In this document: positions 1 to 11,785 of the stretch, piece after piece | How positions within the stretch are numbered: the stretch's first letter is position 1 | How the letters are laid out: every line of letters starts with the position of its first letter | NCBI GenBank assembly: GCA_024364735.1 | Contig: JAGFNQ010009487.1 | Location: 62,001 to 126,000 of the forward strand | DNA: 64,000 nt | Source: Boesenbergia rotunda | Taxonomy: Eukaryota > Streptophyta > Magnoliopsida > Zingiberales > Zingiberaceae | Direction of reading: 5' to 3' | Program-made: the position numbers and the translations under genes | The notes under the pieces: model-generated | The model's input: the letters and a program-made list of their open reading frames with translations, nothing else | What the model was told of the DNA's origin: nothing | Databases searched by the model: none

Positions 1-352
1 CTAGGATTTCTTTCACCTAGCTTCCCTTGCTAAGACCCAGCTTCACTTACCAGGATTTACTTCACCTAGCTTCACTCACTAGGATATCCTTCACCTAGCT
101 TCCCTTACTAGGACCCAGCTTCAATCACCAGGACTTTTCCTCAGCTTCACTCACAAGGACTTCGTGCCCAGTCCCCGACCAGGACTTCGTGCCTAACTTC
201 ACTCATCAGGACTTTTGCCCAGCTTCACTCACCAGGACTCTGTGCCCAGTCCCCGACCAGGACATAATCCGAACTTAACTATCTGATCTCACTCAATCAA
301 ACTTAAATCGGTGTCAACACCAAAACAACAATCAGGTCAGACTGCATCAACA
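1..352 (-). repeat. 3' LTR (partial) of a minus-strand gag-only retrotransposon
   Basis: The right edge ends ...gcatcaaca, which on the minus strand reads as an LTR start, TGTTGATGCAG. It is immediately preceded on that strand by a purine-rich polypurine tract (positions 353-368). The same sequence recurs at about 3100-3487 and ends in the same way. The LTR interior is a tandem array of short phrases built on cttcactcaccagga and cacctagcttccctt. The left end lies outside the window. Confidence 0.75.
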
Positions 353-368
353 ATCTCCCCCTTTTTGT
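353..368 (-). other. Polypurine tract
   Basis: On the minus strand this reads aaaaagggggagatt directly before the LTR start TGTTGATGCAG, the classical plus-strand priming site of an LTR element. Nearly the same tract precedes the 3' LTRs at 49128 (minus) and 58312 (plus). Confidence 0.75.
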
Positions 369-1586
369 TGTTTGACAACCCGATTTAAGTTTAGGTATTA
401 GAAGTCAAGTTTATTATTGCAAGGGGATCAGAGTCCTCCCCCTACAATAGTTAAGTTCGTAATAAAATCTAAACTTAACTAACCATCCTCTCCCCCTTTA
501 TCAAACACCGAAAAGGGTGTAGACTGGTTATTATGTTTAAAAAAAACTCCCCTTAAACAAGCGTCTCTCCCCAAAACCAAAAGAAACAAAAAGTAATTTT
601 TGAGTTGCAGATGAGGGGTATATACCATAAATGTATCATGGCAAAAAAAAATGTATATGCATCATATGACAGTAATGCAAGTATATCAGTGTGGCATCAA
701 ACTGCATCAGACACATAGTCCTGATCGGTCTCCTTGACCGATCAGGGAAAGGCCTGATCGGTTTGCTTGATCGATCAGGGAGTATCCTGATCGGTCTGTG
801 GACCGATCAGGTTCATTGCTGTTCGATACAGAAAGATTTCTGATTGGTCTGTGGACCGATCAAATTTCAGAAAAATTTCTGAAACTCTGATACGTTCCAG
901 ATCAGACTACATTAACAACATGATTAGAGTCCCTTGACCAAAATCTATTTCTCCACACCAATTTTGATAATCCAACTTAATCCATAGTCCCAAGTTTGTA
1001 TCAAGTCCATTGTCCTAATTCTCAATTCTATTGATAATTCACCAAGATTGGATTAAATATAAAAAACATTTTGACATTTTGAATAATTCGGTTGATCCTA
1101 GCATCTCACCCCATTTCAATACAAAAACATTTTGTTAAACCTTATAATTTGTGTGAGATGTCCCCAAGTTGCCCACCAATTAGGAATGACTTATCATGAT
1201 CTTATTATGGATGACAACAAATACAAATGAGAAAATTTTTCCAGTATTACTGAACGGCACCAATAAATAGAGTAAATGGAAAAGATTTTTCATGTATCTA
1301 TATTGTGTATGGAATTTATGGTTTCCATTGGTGTAAATCCAACACCTAAATTTGAGATGAAAAGCAATTCCCCATAGGTAGTAAATAGTTATCCATTAAG
1401 CGGAGGAAATGGTATCATAAGAAGCACATCCCCAACTAAGAATGACCATGTGTTTGGAGAACACATTATCAACAAACCATGTTGATAGATTCTCCCCCTC
1501 AACCAATGCTACACAACACGAAAGATAGATAATTTAGGTACCCAAACCTTGGGACCTAATGCACCTACAATGCAAGTCTTTGGGAC
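369..1586. other. Non-coding 3' interior of the gag-only element
   Basis: This is AT-rich sequence between gag and the polypurine tract with no supported gene. It contains a cluster of GATCGGTC/GACCGATC palindromes at about 716-862 and otherwise shows nothing recognisable. Confidence 0.55.
716..862. repeat. GATCGGTC palindrome cluster, internal copy
   Basis: Four to five imperfect palindromes follow the pattern TGATCGGTC, a 5-6 base spacer, then GACCGATCA. Spacing is about 40 bp. The same motif is abundant in the element's LTR at 2425-2860. Confidence 0.7.
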
Positions 1587-2410
1587 TCATGCCTTGGTCA
1601 TTTTCTTTCGAAGTCCTTGAACCCTAGAAACATTTGGTGATCTAAATTGGGTCCTAGACATTAATGACACAAAACTAGGTTCCTTAGGTCGGTAACCTAT
1701 ACCGACCTTGTTGTAGACCACTCTTCGGAAGTTGAGGATCATATCCAAGGTCTTAGAGCTATTTGAAAATTTTCCAAGAAGATTCTTGAGTTTTTCAACT
1801 TCACTCTTCAAGGCCTTGTTCTCATCCTCAAGTACCTCAACATGCAAATCATCTATATCATTATCATTGGAGGTTCTCAGTTGTTCTACTTCTACTTTTA
1901 AGGACTTTACCTTGTTCTTATATTTCTTAAGCAAAGTAGTTAAACAAGCAATAGTTATAACACTTATCTAGCTCGGGAGAGATTACCTCTTCATCGTCTG
2001 AAGATGATGAAGCCGTGGTTGATGGATCGCTTGACTCGTCACTACTCTCCATGTTCGAATCTTCAATTGCTATGAGAGCAACATGGCGGGTACTCTTCTC
2101 CTCCTTCTCCTCCTCGAATGAGCTAGATGAGGACTCATCCCATGTGGCCTTCAAGGCCTCCTTCTTCTTTACCTTTTCCTCCTTCTTCTTGAGTTTCTTC
2201 TTCTTTCCCTTGTCCACTACAACAAGAGCAATACCCTTCTCTTTTGGGCCTTTGTTAGCAATCTCATGTAGCTCCATTTCACAAAAAATATTATCTAATT
2301 TAACAATGGAAAGGTCCTTGGATACCTTGTAGGCATCCACCATGGATGACCACAAGGCATTCCTAGGAAAAGACTTGAGCACATACCTTACAAGGTCACG
2401 ATTCTCGACC
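1587..2410 (-). pseudogene. Decayed retrotransposon gag (UBN2-type), N-terminus missing
   Basis: Two overlapping minus-strand frames (2382-1927 and 1934-1587) together resemble the C-terminal part of the gag at 59734-61010. Shared features are an FPRNALWSSMVDAYKVSKDLS segment equivalent to FPRNTLWASMVDAYKVSRDLS, then a Lys-rich stretch, an acidic Ser/Glu block and a coiled coil ending in a GYRPK motif. A frame change near 1930 breaks the reading. The N-terminal capsid half (PLFSG...W) is absent, and homology stops abruptly near 2410, where LTR-type palindromes begin. Gag coats element RNA in cytoplasmic particles; this copy cannot make a full protein. The family assignment rests on the comparison within this window. 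Confidence 0.7.
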
Positions 2411-3487
2411 AGGGGTCGGTCCCCGATCCAGTGAAGTTCTGATCGGTCTTACTGACCGATCAGAGACCAGGGATCGGTCACCAGTCTGATCCTTAAACCC
2501 ACTGAGTTCTGAGTCAAATCCCCTGATCGATCACCTTGACCGATCAGGGGAATGTTGATCGGTCAAGCTGACCGATCAACAAGGAGCCTGACCGATCAGG
2601 CTCTTGCCTGATCGGTCCAGGTCATCCTTGATCAGTCAGAATGACCGATCAGGGGTCTCGTGATCGATCACCAACCTTTGCGACCACACAGAATGTTTTC
2701 TGATCATTTTCTGATCGGTCACCAGATCATTTAGAAAACCTTCTGTTTGATCAGAAGCTTTCTGGATCGGTCAACAGACCGATCAAACATCCTAGATCGG
2801 TCCTATGACCGATCTACTATCAACAGAGTTCGTGTCAACTCCCTGATCAGACTTCGGACCGATCCAGCCAATCATTTCAACCCTGAGTCCAGAGAACAGG
2901 CTCCCTTGCCTTCTCTATCTCAATCTGGTCCCGGAGAACGAGCTACCGAGCCCTCTCCGACTTATCCCGATCCAGAGAACGAGCTACCTAGCCCTCTCTG
3001 ACCAGTACACTTAATGCTTAGTCCCCCGGACTAAGACTTCATGCCCTGCTTCACTCATTGGGCTTAGTCCAACCTAGCTTCACTCACTAGGGCTTAGCTT
3101 CACTCACCAGGATTTACTTCACCTAGTTTCACTCACTAGGATTTCCTTCACCTAGCTTCCCTTGCTAGGACCCGGCTTCACTCACCAGGATTTACTTCAC
3201 CTAGCTTCACTCACTAGGATTTCCTTCACCTAGCTTCCCTTGCTAGGACCCGGCTTCACTCACCAGGACTTTTGTCCAGCTTCACTCACCAGGACTTTGT
3301 GGTCAGCCCCTGACCAGGACTTCATGCCTAACTTCACTCATCAGGACTTTTGCCCAGCTTCACTCACATGGACTTCGTGCCCAGTCCCCGACCAGGACTT
3401 AATCCGAACATAACTATCTGATCTCACTCAACCAAACTTAAATCGGTGTCAACACCAAATTAACAATCAGGTCAGACTGCATCAACA
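2411..3487 (-). repeat. 5' LTR with palindrome and tandem-phrase arrays
   Basis: The right edge repeats the LTR terminus seen at 352 (minus-strand start TGTTGATGCAG). The left part (2425-2860) is a dense array of GATCGGTC/GACCGATC palindromes. The right part (3010-3480) is the cttcactcaccagga tandem array shared with positions 1-300. The inner LTR boundary is not resolved because the junction with gag appears deleted. Confidence 0.6.
2425..2860. repeat. GATCGGTC palindrome array, LTR copy
   Basis: About ten copies of TGATCGGTC or its complement GACCGATCA are arranged mostly as head-to-head pairs separated by 5-20 bases. Variants include GATCGATC. Open frames across it (for example 2747-3001) are by-products of the repeat. 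Confidence 0.75.
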
Positions 3488-3860
3488 CCCTGATCCGTAA
3501 CGGGAAACCACCAACAATGTCCTCCCCCTTCCCAAATGCGCAACACCATGCGCCAACTTTGGCGCCACCCCCACCGCAAGCAGATCGTCGACGTCGCTTC
3601 CTCCACAAGTCATGTCATCCCATTGCCTTGACAACGCCACCGTAGCTCCATGGTTGTCGCTCTCCCGTGCCCCTTTCGGCGTGACCACTTGCGGCCTTAC
3701 CAGCATGTCACGCCACTGCAGGAATCGAAATTGCTGAAACAGTCGCCCTCCCACTGGTCTCCACTTGTCACCAGATTAATACTAGGGGTTCCACCACCGA
3801 CAGGGGGGGCAACCGCTAACGCCCCCCCCCCCCGACTCTCGACATCTAATGTCTCCATCT
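3488..3860. other. GC-rich segment of unknown origin
   Basis: This segment has a markedly higher GC content than its flanks and includes a run of ten C at about 3824-3833. Short open frames exist on both strands, but none is recognisable. It may be a remnant of the element in which the downstream Copia LTR fragment lies. Confidence 0.3.
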
Positions 3861-3861
3861 A

Positions 3862-4195
3862 GTGAAGAATGACTACTTAGTTAGACCAAGGAGTATAACC
3901 CGTGCTAGTCTCACAGAATCAATGATGTTTGAATACATCAATTCGTTGGCTAGGGAAGATTTCAATATGTTCATAAGTACACATATAGATATGCTCACTA
4001 ATTGTAATTCAATCACAAATTCTCTCATGCTATAAATCGTATTGTACACTCAAATTCTATCATTCTATCAATAAATAAGTTTAAGATCCAATCATAATAA
4101 ATGTACACTCAAATAGTGAATATTTATTTATCCAATAAATAAGTGTAAACCATAAGGCGATTGTCTTAGGACATCTCTCAGATATAACACATCCA
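3862..4195 (-). repeat. Fragment of a Copia LTR
   Basis: This stretch closely follows positions 46860-47150 of the Copia LTR at 44891-47154. Shared phrases include cccatgctagtctca, cacaaattctctcatgct, actcaaatagtgaatatt and cataaggcgattg. Only the end of the LTR is represented, so it is a truncated relic. Confidence 0.7.
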
Positions 4196-4359
4196 TGACA
4201 ACATGTTTCAATTTTTTTTAAGCTTTCAATTATGCCAATAAGATTTTTGTGTTTAGGGTTTAGGGGTTGGGTTGTAGTATTAAGCACACAAAAATTTTCA
4301 AACCGAAAAAATATTTGAGGTATACATTAGGTGTACCGGTAAAGTCGTTAGAATAACAT

Positions 4360-4378
4360 TGATATATATATATATATA

Positions 4379-4422
<44 letters not shown>
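4360..4422. repeat. (TA)n microsatellite
   Basis: This is an almost pure alternating TA run with one interruption. The short minus-strand frame that reads Ile-Tyr repeats across it is an artefact. Confidence 0.9.
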
Positions 4423-4424
<2 letters not shown>

Positions 4425-4617
4425 ACATCCCTTGCGACGCACACCCCCGAGCACCTTAAAAAAAATCATTTTGAAATTTTTTTTACTTTATATTATAGCC
4501 CAACCCTAAAGCCTAAAGACGAAAATCCTAAATGGCTTAATCGTAAGTTAAAAAAAATCAAAAAAAAAAACTAGGTGACGCCCAAGCACATATAGTGCAT
4601 CGTCCAGGATGTCATTT

Positions 4618-4622
4618 ATGTG

Positions 4623-4652
<30 letters not shown>
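4618..4652. repeat. (TG)n microsatellite
   Basis: About 14 uninterrupted TG units are followed by an imperfect tail. Confidence 0.9.
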
Positions 4653-4653
<1 letters not shown>

Positions 4654-5162
4654 AAGGAGGTTATTGGAGTGCATTTATATTTTTTTTATAGTGACCAATT
4701 GATTCAAAATTGATCATATAATAGTTTTGGATTAAAATCATTACACTATCATTTTATGATCGGAATTTGTATATGAAAAATAGATGTACTATAAGAAGTA
4801 CTATTAGAGTCCAACTATGTTTTTAAGGTGATTAAATATCTCAAAAATGATTGGACTCCAATGGTCTCATAAATTGTATTTATATTCATATTCAAATTTT
4901 GAATATAAAATAGTTATATAGTCGGTTTAGTACAAAACTATTACATAATTATTTTGAACTGGTTCGATCAATTTGATAATATACACGAACTTGATGATCT
5001 CTTAGTTACAGTGTATCTATATATTCAGATTTAAAATTTAAGTACAAAAAATAATTTTAACCAAAACTATTATATAATTTATTTATTCCTTTTTAAAATT
5101 GTTTTTAATATTTTTTAATTTATGGTTTATATAGATTTTAAAAAAAACTATAACAATATTCA
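4653..5162. other. AT-rich intergenic sequence
   Basis: I see no gene, RNA or repeat structure here. It is the left flank of the large MULE and ends in the tatcacttt target duplication. Confidence 0.5.
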
Positions 5163-5171
5163 TATCACTTT
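5163..5171. repeat. Left 9-bp target-site duplication of the large MULE
   Basis: The sequence tatcacttt here is repeated exactly at 22151-22159, directly outside the two terminal inverted repeats. Nine base pairs is the characteristic Mutator duplication length. Confidence 0.92.
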
Positions 5172-5376
5172 CGGCAATTTACCAAAGGGCGTATCCAACT
5201 ATTCGTAATTACCGAAAGGAGTACCATGGTTTCTATTATACCAAAGGGCGCATCCCATATAATGAAGTTACTTTTATACCCCTCCCGCCAAAGAATGACT
5301 TTATCAAACACAGTTTCGAGACAACCGAACCACTTTATCAATAAAATATTAATTTGTGGTTCGGATGGGTAGCAGT
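5172..5376 (+). repeat. Left terminal inverted repeat of the MULE
   Basis: It begins CGGCAATTTACCAAAGGGCG and matches the reverse complement of 21946-22150 with about five mismatches in 205 bp. A TACC(A/G)AAAGG motif occurs three times, at about 5180, 5210 and 5239, a spacing of roughly 30 bp. These are candidate transposase contact sites. Confidence 0.92.
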
Positions 5377-5677
5377 GGAAATTTTCTCCGTTCTCTCTCA
5401 GCGCAACAACGTAAATGGAAGTCCTTCATTTCGGATAAAAGCTCACTCTCAACCTCTCTCAGCGCAAGAACTCGCCTTCTTGCAGTCCTACGTGCCCTAG
5501 CTGTGATATAGTCGCGAGTTCATCCCCCGAATCCCTGCGGACAACCAAAACCTAGGCATTGCTCGAAAGCGTTTCTGTGTGATCCTGAGGTGGGTTTTAG
5601 TGTTAACGTTGAAGTGGAGACTGATCGGCATAATACACCAAGGGGTTAGGGTTTCTGCACGTTGGATTTATTTGATA

Positions 5678-8600
5678 ATGTCAGGCAAAAGGTCAGTAGG
5701 TGGTTCAGCGTCTTCTTCCTTGGCATTATCCACCAAGGTATGTTAGCGATATGCTTAGGTCAAACCAGCATTGTTTGTCAACATGTTTAAAATTATTTTG
5801 CTGAATAAATTTGTACTGTATATAAACTATAGGATTCAGATGACATTGGACAAAAATTACGTTAGTGCAGTGTTTTAGGCCACTTTAAACAATTTTTTGA
5901 AGAATTTGACATTTTAAATGATCGACACATTGCGAAGATCAAAGGGTCGCCTTTCAGTTTTTTCCTGGACATACAAGAATTGCAACATATCCGTGGAATT
6001 TTGGTTAATATATTTGAAAGTTGGGATTCAACCTCGTAAGGTTTTAAATTCTCAGGTAATAGTTTTAGTTATGAATTGTAGACAATATCTATAGTATCTA
6101 TAGTAAGATAAGACAGTAATATAGATGGCCTGAAATGATTAGTTTTTGATAAAGTTTAATCATTTCATTTTAGGGCTACTGAGGGACTGAAGTGAAAATG
6201 ACTTCAGGCCCTCGGTAGGCCTGAAATAAAATCATTTCAGGCCTACCGAGGGCCTGAAGTTAATTTAGTTCAGGCCCTCAGTAGGCCTGAAATGAATACA
6301 TTTCAGGCCCACCTCGGGCCTGAAATGAATACATTTCAGGCCCTCGTCGGGCCTGAATTGAATTCATTTCAGGCCCACGTAGGGCCTGAATTGAAATCAT
6401 TTCAGGCCCAACGTGGAATAATTTCAAGCCTCTATTCTTGATGATAACTAAATTTTGTAATTATTTCAGGTGTACCGGTTGCGTTCTCCAGACGAGATGT
6501 TGCTTTGATACTGGGTATAGTGGACCGTGGTTTTTCGGTCCCTATTAATTCAACTAAAGCATCGGGTGACCTCTATCGTACTTACTTCTCAAAAGGAAAA
6601 CAACCTACAAGAACAAGACTTGAGGAGTTACTTAAACATTTTTCTAAAAGTGTTGAATCAGAGGATGATGTGTTATTAGTGTGTAAATTTTATATTTTGT
6701 ATATATTTGTTTGTGTTTTATTTTCGTCTAGTACATATAAGGTTCCTCTAGGTCTTGTAGATATAGTAGATGATTATGACAATCTAGGTAGATTCAATTG
6801 GGTAGAAGCTATCCATCAATTTTTGTCTCCACAAATACCTAAGATTGGGGACTTATTTTCATCAACTCAGGGAAACGAGAGCACCACCAACCTCCCTTAC
6901 CTAAAGGGATTTGCAGGGCTTTTGGCAGTGAGTAGAATTAGCTTGTTAAATTTTATAATATTTTGATGTCATTAATGTATTTGGCTGCAAAAATTTGTGT
7001 AGGCATGGTTTTTGGAGCATGTACCAATTCAAAAACCATTCAATGTTGAAGGGCCCCGAATAAATAAGTGGAGGAATATTCCTTCGCATATTAGTAGGGT
7101 GAGGGACCTTGTCGACCGACTCTCGTCCGAAGAGGTAATTATTCTTAAATGTGATCTATCTGAGTTAGATAGAGAGGTAGTAACATTTGTGTACTTCGTA
7201 ATTGACAGGTTATTGTTGAATTAATTCCTACCCTACATGAGAACACATTGTTTGAGAACCTTGATATCGGTGATGACATACCACGGGCAATGGAGACATC
7301 AGAAGGAGATGTTAGGCTATGTGGTGAATGCATTCTTAAGGACAACTGAATCAAGGAGCTAACAGAGGAGAATATATGTTTGAATGAAAGGGTTAAGGAA
7401 TTACTTTCAATTATTGAAAAAAAAGGCATGGAGGGTCAAGAAAGCTATCCTGTAGTCGATCCTCTTTTTGATCCAGTATCTTGTACACCTAGGAGAGGAC
7501 GTGACCGAACTCGGTATGATTACAGGGATACTCCAATTGACAGTCCAGTATGGCACCAGCTTTTACCTAAGGGGAAGCGGGACAGGAAACAAATATCAAT
7601 TGTTATGGACAAGGGAAAAAGGAAACTTAGTGAGGAGGATATGGATGATGCAAGAGGAAACATTTACGATGTAATGGAAGTCATGTCTGAAGAAGACATA
7701 GAGGAGGAAACAAGAAGAACCTCCGAACTATACAAAATGAGGCAATAAGGCATTGATGTAAGTGTGTTAATTTCATTTAAAATACATCAATTGTATTGAA
7801 TTTGGTCAATAATTAGTTTGGGCTAAATAAATTTTATTGATGTAGTTTGTGAAAAAACATTTTATGAATACAAAGAAGAAAAATAAAGATAAAGAAGTGG
7901 TCTACCTGATAAATAGATTAGAGAATCTAAAGTAAGTTACAAAATATTATAGTTTAGGTTAGTTTTTATATATTCTCTTATGTAATATATAATCATATCA
8001 ATTTACATGGCAGGTTGGCAAATGAATTTATCTGGGAGGATGCACCCTTTGCTTTGAATTTGCATTCATTCTTACAAATCCTCAATGGAGAGGTTTTTAC
8101 AAAAGGCGAGGTCATTGATGCCTTTTGTAAAATTTTATTTAGAGGAGCATCCGCATGTGGTAGGCCATACAACAAGTCAATATATTGTTCAACCTTCTTC
8201 ACAGTAAGTGATGTATATTAATTAAACAGATATATTATACAAGACGTAATATTATGATATGGGTATTATTAATTTTGTGAATGCATATTTGTAGGCATCA
8301 ATCAGATCGTCAAGAAAGATTTCCCTGCAACAAGTGATGAAGACTGATATGCTTGAACAAGGGTTTAGATTTATTTTAATCCCTTTGTGTAGTGATAATA
8401 CACACTTTCACTTGTTGGCGGTGGATACAGAATCCATGACTTTTAATCATTTTAATTCTCTTGCTAGTGGTCGTAAATATAAGCATGAATTTGACACAGC
8501 GGTGAGCTACCTTCCTTTATTCTTATATATGGTCATCATTTTCTCTAAAATGTCATTGATGGTGATTAATAAATTCATGATATGTTTGACAGGTAAAAGA

Positions 8601-8952
8601 ACTTAAACAATATACTCGCGAGGAACTTACGACTATTCATCCGTATCTACAAAGTCATCATCCCTTGGACAAATGGCCCTCCGTCAGACAAAAATGTCCC
8701 CAACAAGAACATAGGTAACTAAATGAGGAAGAACTTTCTTATTTTTTAAAATAAGAAAGTATTTTATAAACCAACTTATTGAAATCTAAAAAAGTGTTTG
8801 TTAATTTCAGCGTGGACTGTGCCTTCTTTGTCATGCAATATGTTCGATGTCTCCTATATGATGAGAAGATGGATTTCAAACAAGGAGACATGAGTAGAAT
8901 CAGATTTGAGCTGACAGTTAATATTCTGAGAGACATGTATTGTAAAACTTGA
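5678..8952 (+). pseudogene. ULP1-like (peptidase C48) gene 1 of the MULE, interrupted by stops
   Basis: ULP1 proteases cleave SUMO from target proteins; the role of transposon-borne copies is unknown. Exons inferred from GT-AG sites and from alignment with gene 2: 5678-5737, 5833-6055, 6470-6927, 7003-7134, 7209-about 7758, then exons starting about 7846, 8013, 8295, 8593 and 8811. The N-terminal half resembles the DUF1985-like regions of plant ULP1 transposon proteins. The catalytic domain at the C-terminus retains His in NTHFHLLAVD, the following Asp, and Cys in SVDCAFFVMQY, with a Gln-containing CPQQ between them. In-frame stops occur at 5863 (TAG), 6037 (TAA), 7347 (TGA, probably from CGA) and 7746 (TAA). 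A palindromic array lies in the intron before the 6470 exon. It is paralogous to gene 2, but the two proteins are quite divergent. Confidence 0.8.
6127..6432. repeat. GGCCCA palindrome array 1 (intron of ULP1 gene 1)
   Basis: About seven units follow the form atttcaggcccacgtaggg plus cctgaaat, each an inverted repeat of TTTCAGGCCC around a variable 2-4 base centre. Units are separated by 5-10 AT-rich bases. The array sits wholly inside the intron between the exons ending 6055 and starting 6470. Confidence 0.9.
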
Positions 8953-9349
8953 GATAATCTGAAAACTGTATTGGTGATGTAAAAATCCATTGCTGTTGAT
9001 TGACATCCATTTGTATGGAAAAATCTCCTTATGTGGATGTTGTTATGATTATGTAGATGTTGTTATTCTATATAATATATTGTCAACAAAAACAAAACAA
9101 TTGGGTGAAGTTTATTCAAATCCAGTTGTTGCACTGTTGTGTGCCAAGTGATACGGTCAGATATAATAACTGATAATGCACTGTTGTGTGCCAGTTGCTG
9201 CACTGTTGTGTGCCAAATGATCTATTCTGTCACATCTTGTAGGTAAATATAGATTATTATTCTAAAAATCATTATATAATCTAATCAACAATATATATTA
9301 TATAAATCAGATATAGGAAAACCTATAGGATGATATATTCTGTCACTAT
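8953..9349. repeat. Spacer with a short tgcactgttgtgtgcca repeat
   Basis: This is the 3' flank of ULP1 gene 1. The phrase gcactgttgtgtgcca occurs three times between about 9130 and 9225, and a weaker copy near 9357 leads into the 158-bp satellite. No gene is visible. Confidence 0.6.
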
Positions 9350-9984
9350 TGGGTTATGCACTGTTTTGAGCAAAACCCACTGATGGAACTAAACTAAACC
9401 TATAGGTTTGGAAAAAATTATAATTTGATGTTTCGGACACCTAATCTACATTCTCCAACCTCAACCCAAACTACTGATAATGGATTTTCAGAAATCCAGA
9501 TATGGGAGGGCCATCAGTGGGTTTTGCTCAAAACCCACTGATGGAACTAAACTAGCCCTATAGCTTTGGAAAAAATTATAATTTGAGGTTTCCGACACCT
9601 AAAATACTTTCTAGAACCTCAACCCTAACTACTGATAATGGATTTTCAGAAATCCAGATATGGGAGGTCCATCAGTGGGTTTTGCTCAAAACCCACTGAT
9701 GGAACTAAACTACACCTATACTTTGGAGAAAATTATAATTTGAGGTTTCCGACACCTAAAATACTTTCTCCAACCTGATCCCTAACTGTTGATAATTTTT
9801 TTTCATTAATCCAGATATGGGATGTCCATCAGTGGGTTTTGCTCAAAACCCACTGATGGAACTAAATTACACCTATAGGTTTGGAAAAAATTATAATTTG
9901 ATTTTCCGACACCTAAAATACTTTCTCCAACCTCATCAATGGGTCCTTCAGTGGAGTTGAGGTGTTACAAACCTCAAATTATAA

Positions 9985-10145
9985 TTTTAGGCCCACGTTG
10001 GGCCTGAAATAACTTTATTTCAGGCCCAAGGTGGGCCTGAATAAAGTTATTTCAGACCCAACGTGGGCCTGAAATACATTTATTTCAGGCCCACGGTGGG
10101 CCTGAAAGAAGACAATTCAGGCCCAGCGTGGGCCTGAAATAAAAA
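9985..10145. repeat. GGCCCA palindrome array 2
   Basis: Five palindromic units follow the caggcccacgttgggcctg pattern. Together with the following 180 bp the array forms the left arm of a long inverted repeat whose right arm is at 13830-14140. Confidence 0.88.
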
Positions 10146-10300
10146 TATTATTTGAGGACCACCCTTAACCATATAATATTTTGACTTCATCCCCCAAGTT
10201 GGATTACATATTTTATCCCTAAACCCTAAAATACTCTCTCCAACCTCACCCCTAAATACTGATAATGGTTTTGTAGAAATCCAGATATCGGAGGTCCATT
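9985..10300 (+). repeat. Left arm of a long inverted repeat
   Basis: About 300 bp, comprising the palindrome array and the segment reading ccacccttaaccatataata, match the reverse complement of 13830-14140 at very high identity by eye. A third, direct and more diverged copy is at 11590-11910. The arms enclose about 3.5 kb of satellite. Confidence 0.85.
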
Positions 10301-11589
10301 TGTGGGTTTTCAGCAAAACCCACTGATGGAAATAAACTAGACCTATAGCTTTGAAAAAAATTATCATTTGAGGTTTAGGACACCTAAAATACTTTCTCCA
10401 ACCTCAACCCTAACTACTGATAATGGTTTTTCAGAAATCCAGATGTGGGAGGTCCATCAGTGGGTTTTGCTCAAAACCCACTGATGGAACTAAACTATAC
10501 CTATAGGTTTGGAAAAAATTATAATTTGAGGTTTCCGACACCTAAAATACTTTCTAGAACCTCAACCCTAACTACTGATAATGGATTTTCAGGAATCCAG
10601 ATATGGGAGGTCCATCAGTGGGTTTTGCTCAAAACCCACAGATTGAACTAAACTACACCTATAGGTTTGGAAAAAATTATAATTTGATGTTTCTGACACC
10701 TAAACTACTTTCTAGAACCTGAACCCTAACTACTGATAATGGATTTTCAGAAATCCAGATATGGGAGGTCCATCCGTGGGTTTTGCTCAAAACCCACTGA
10801 TGGAACTAAACTACACCTATAGGTTTGGAAAAAAATATAATTTGAGATTTAGGACACCTAAAATACTTTCTCCAACCTCATCCCTAACTGTTGAAAATGC
10901 TTTTTCACAAATCAAGATATGGGAGGTCCATCAGTGGGTTTTGCTCAAAACCCACTGAAGGAACTAAACTAGCCCTATAGCTTTGGAAAAATTTATAATT
11001 TGAGGTTACTGACACCTAAAATACTTTCTAGAACCTGATCCCTAACTACTGATAATGGATTTTCAGAAATCCAGATATGGGAGGTCCATTAGTGGGTTTT
11101 GCTCAAAACCCACTGATGGAACTAAACTATACCTATAGGTTTGGAAAAAATTATAATTTGAGGTTTCCGACACCTAAAATACTTTCTAGAACCTCAACCC
11201 TAACTACTGATAATGGATTTTCAGGAATCCAGATATGGGAGGTCCATCAGTGGGTTTTGCTCAAAACCCACAGATTGAACTAAACTACACCTATAGGTTT
11301 GGAAAAAATTATAATTTGATGTTTCTGACACCTAAACTACTTTCTAGAACCTGAACCCTAACTACTGATAATGGATTTTCAGAAATCCAGATATGGGAGG
11401 TCCATCAGTGGGTTTTGCTCAAAACCCACTGATGGAACTAAACTACACCTATAGCTTGGAAAAAATATAAATTTGAGGTTATCGACATCTAAAATACTTT
11501 CTCAACCTCATCCCTAACTGTTGATAATACTTTCTCCAACCTAAAATACTTTCTCCAACCTCATCCCTACTTTCTCCAACCTATAGCTT

Positions 11590-11785
11590 TATTTCAGGCC
11601 CACCTGGGCCTGAAATATCTTATTTCAGGCCCACGTTGGGCCTGAAATAACTTTATTTCAGGCCCAAGGTGGGCCTGAAATAAAGATATTTCAGGCCCAT
11701 AGTGGGCCTGAAATACATTTATTTCAGGCCCACCGTGGACCTGAAATAAAAAAATTTCAGGCCCACAGTGGGCCTGAATTAAATA
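11590..11785. repeat. GGCCCA palindrome array 3
   Basis: Six palindromic units are embedded in the forward satellite block. They are followed by the same ccacccttaaccatataata segment as array 2, so arrays 2 and 3 are a direct duplication. Confidence 0.88.

Larger units (their letters stand above)
1..3487 (-). mobile_element. Non-autonomous gag-only LTR retrotransposon, partly deleted
   Basis: Two direct LTR copies (1-352 partial and about 2411-3487) flank an internal region with a polypurine tract at 353-368 and a decayed gag at 1587-2410, all read on the minus strand. No protease, integrase or reverse transcriptase is present. I cannot find the usual methionine-tRNA primer site, and gag lacks its N-terminal half, so a deletion probably removed the LTR/gag junction near 2400. 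The plan matches the TR-GAG class and the better preserved copies at 47788-61842 and 52280-59728. Confidence 0.65.

Noticed and set aside
4260..4469. 69-codon frame with an Ile-Tyr run
   Set aside because: Produced by the (TA)n microsatellite.
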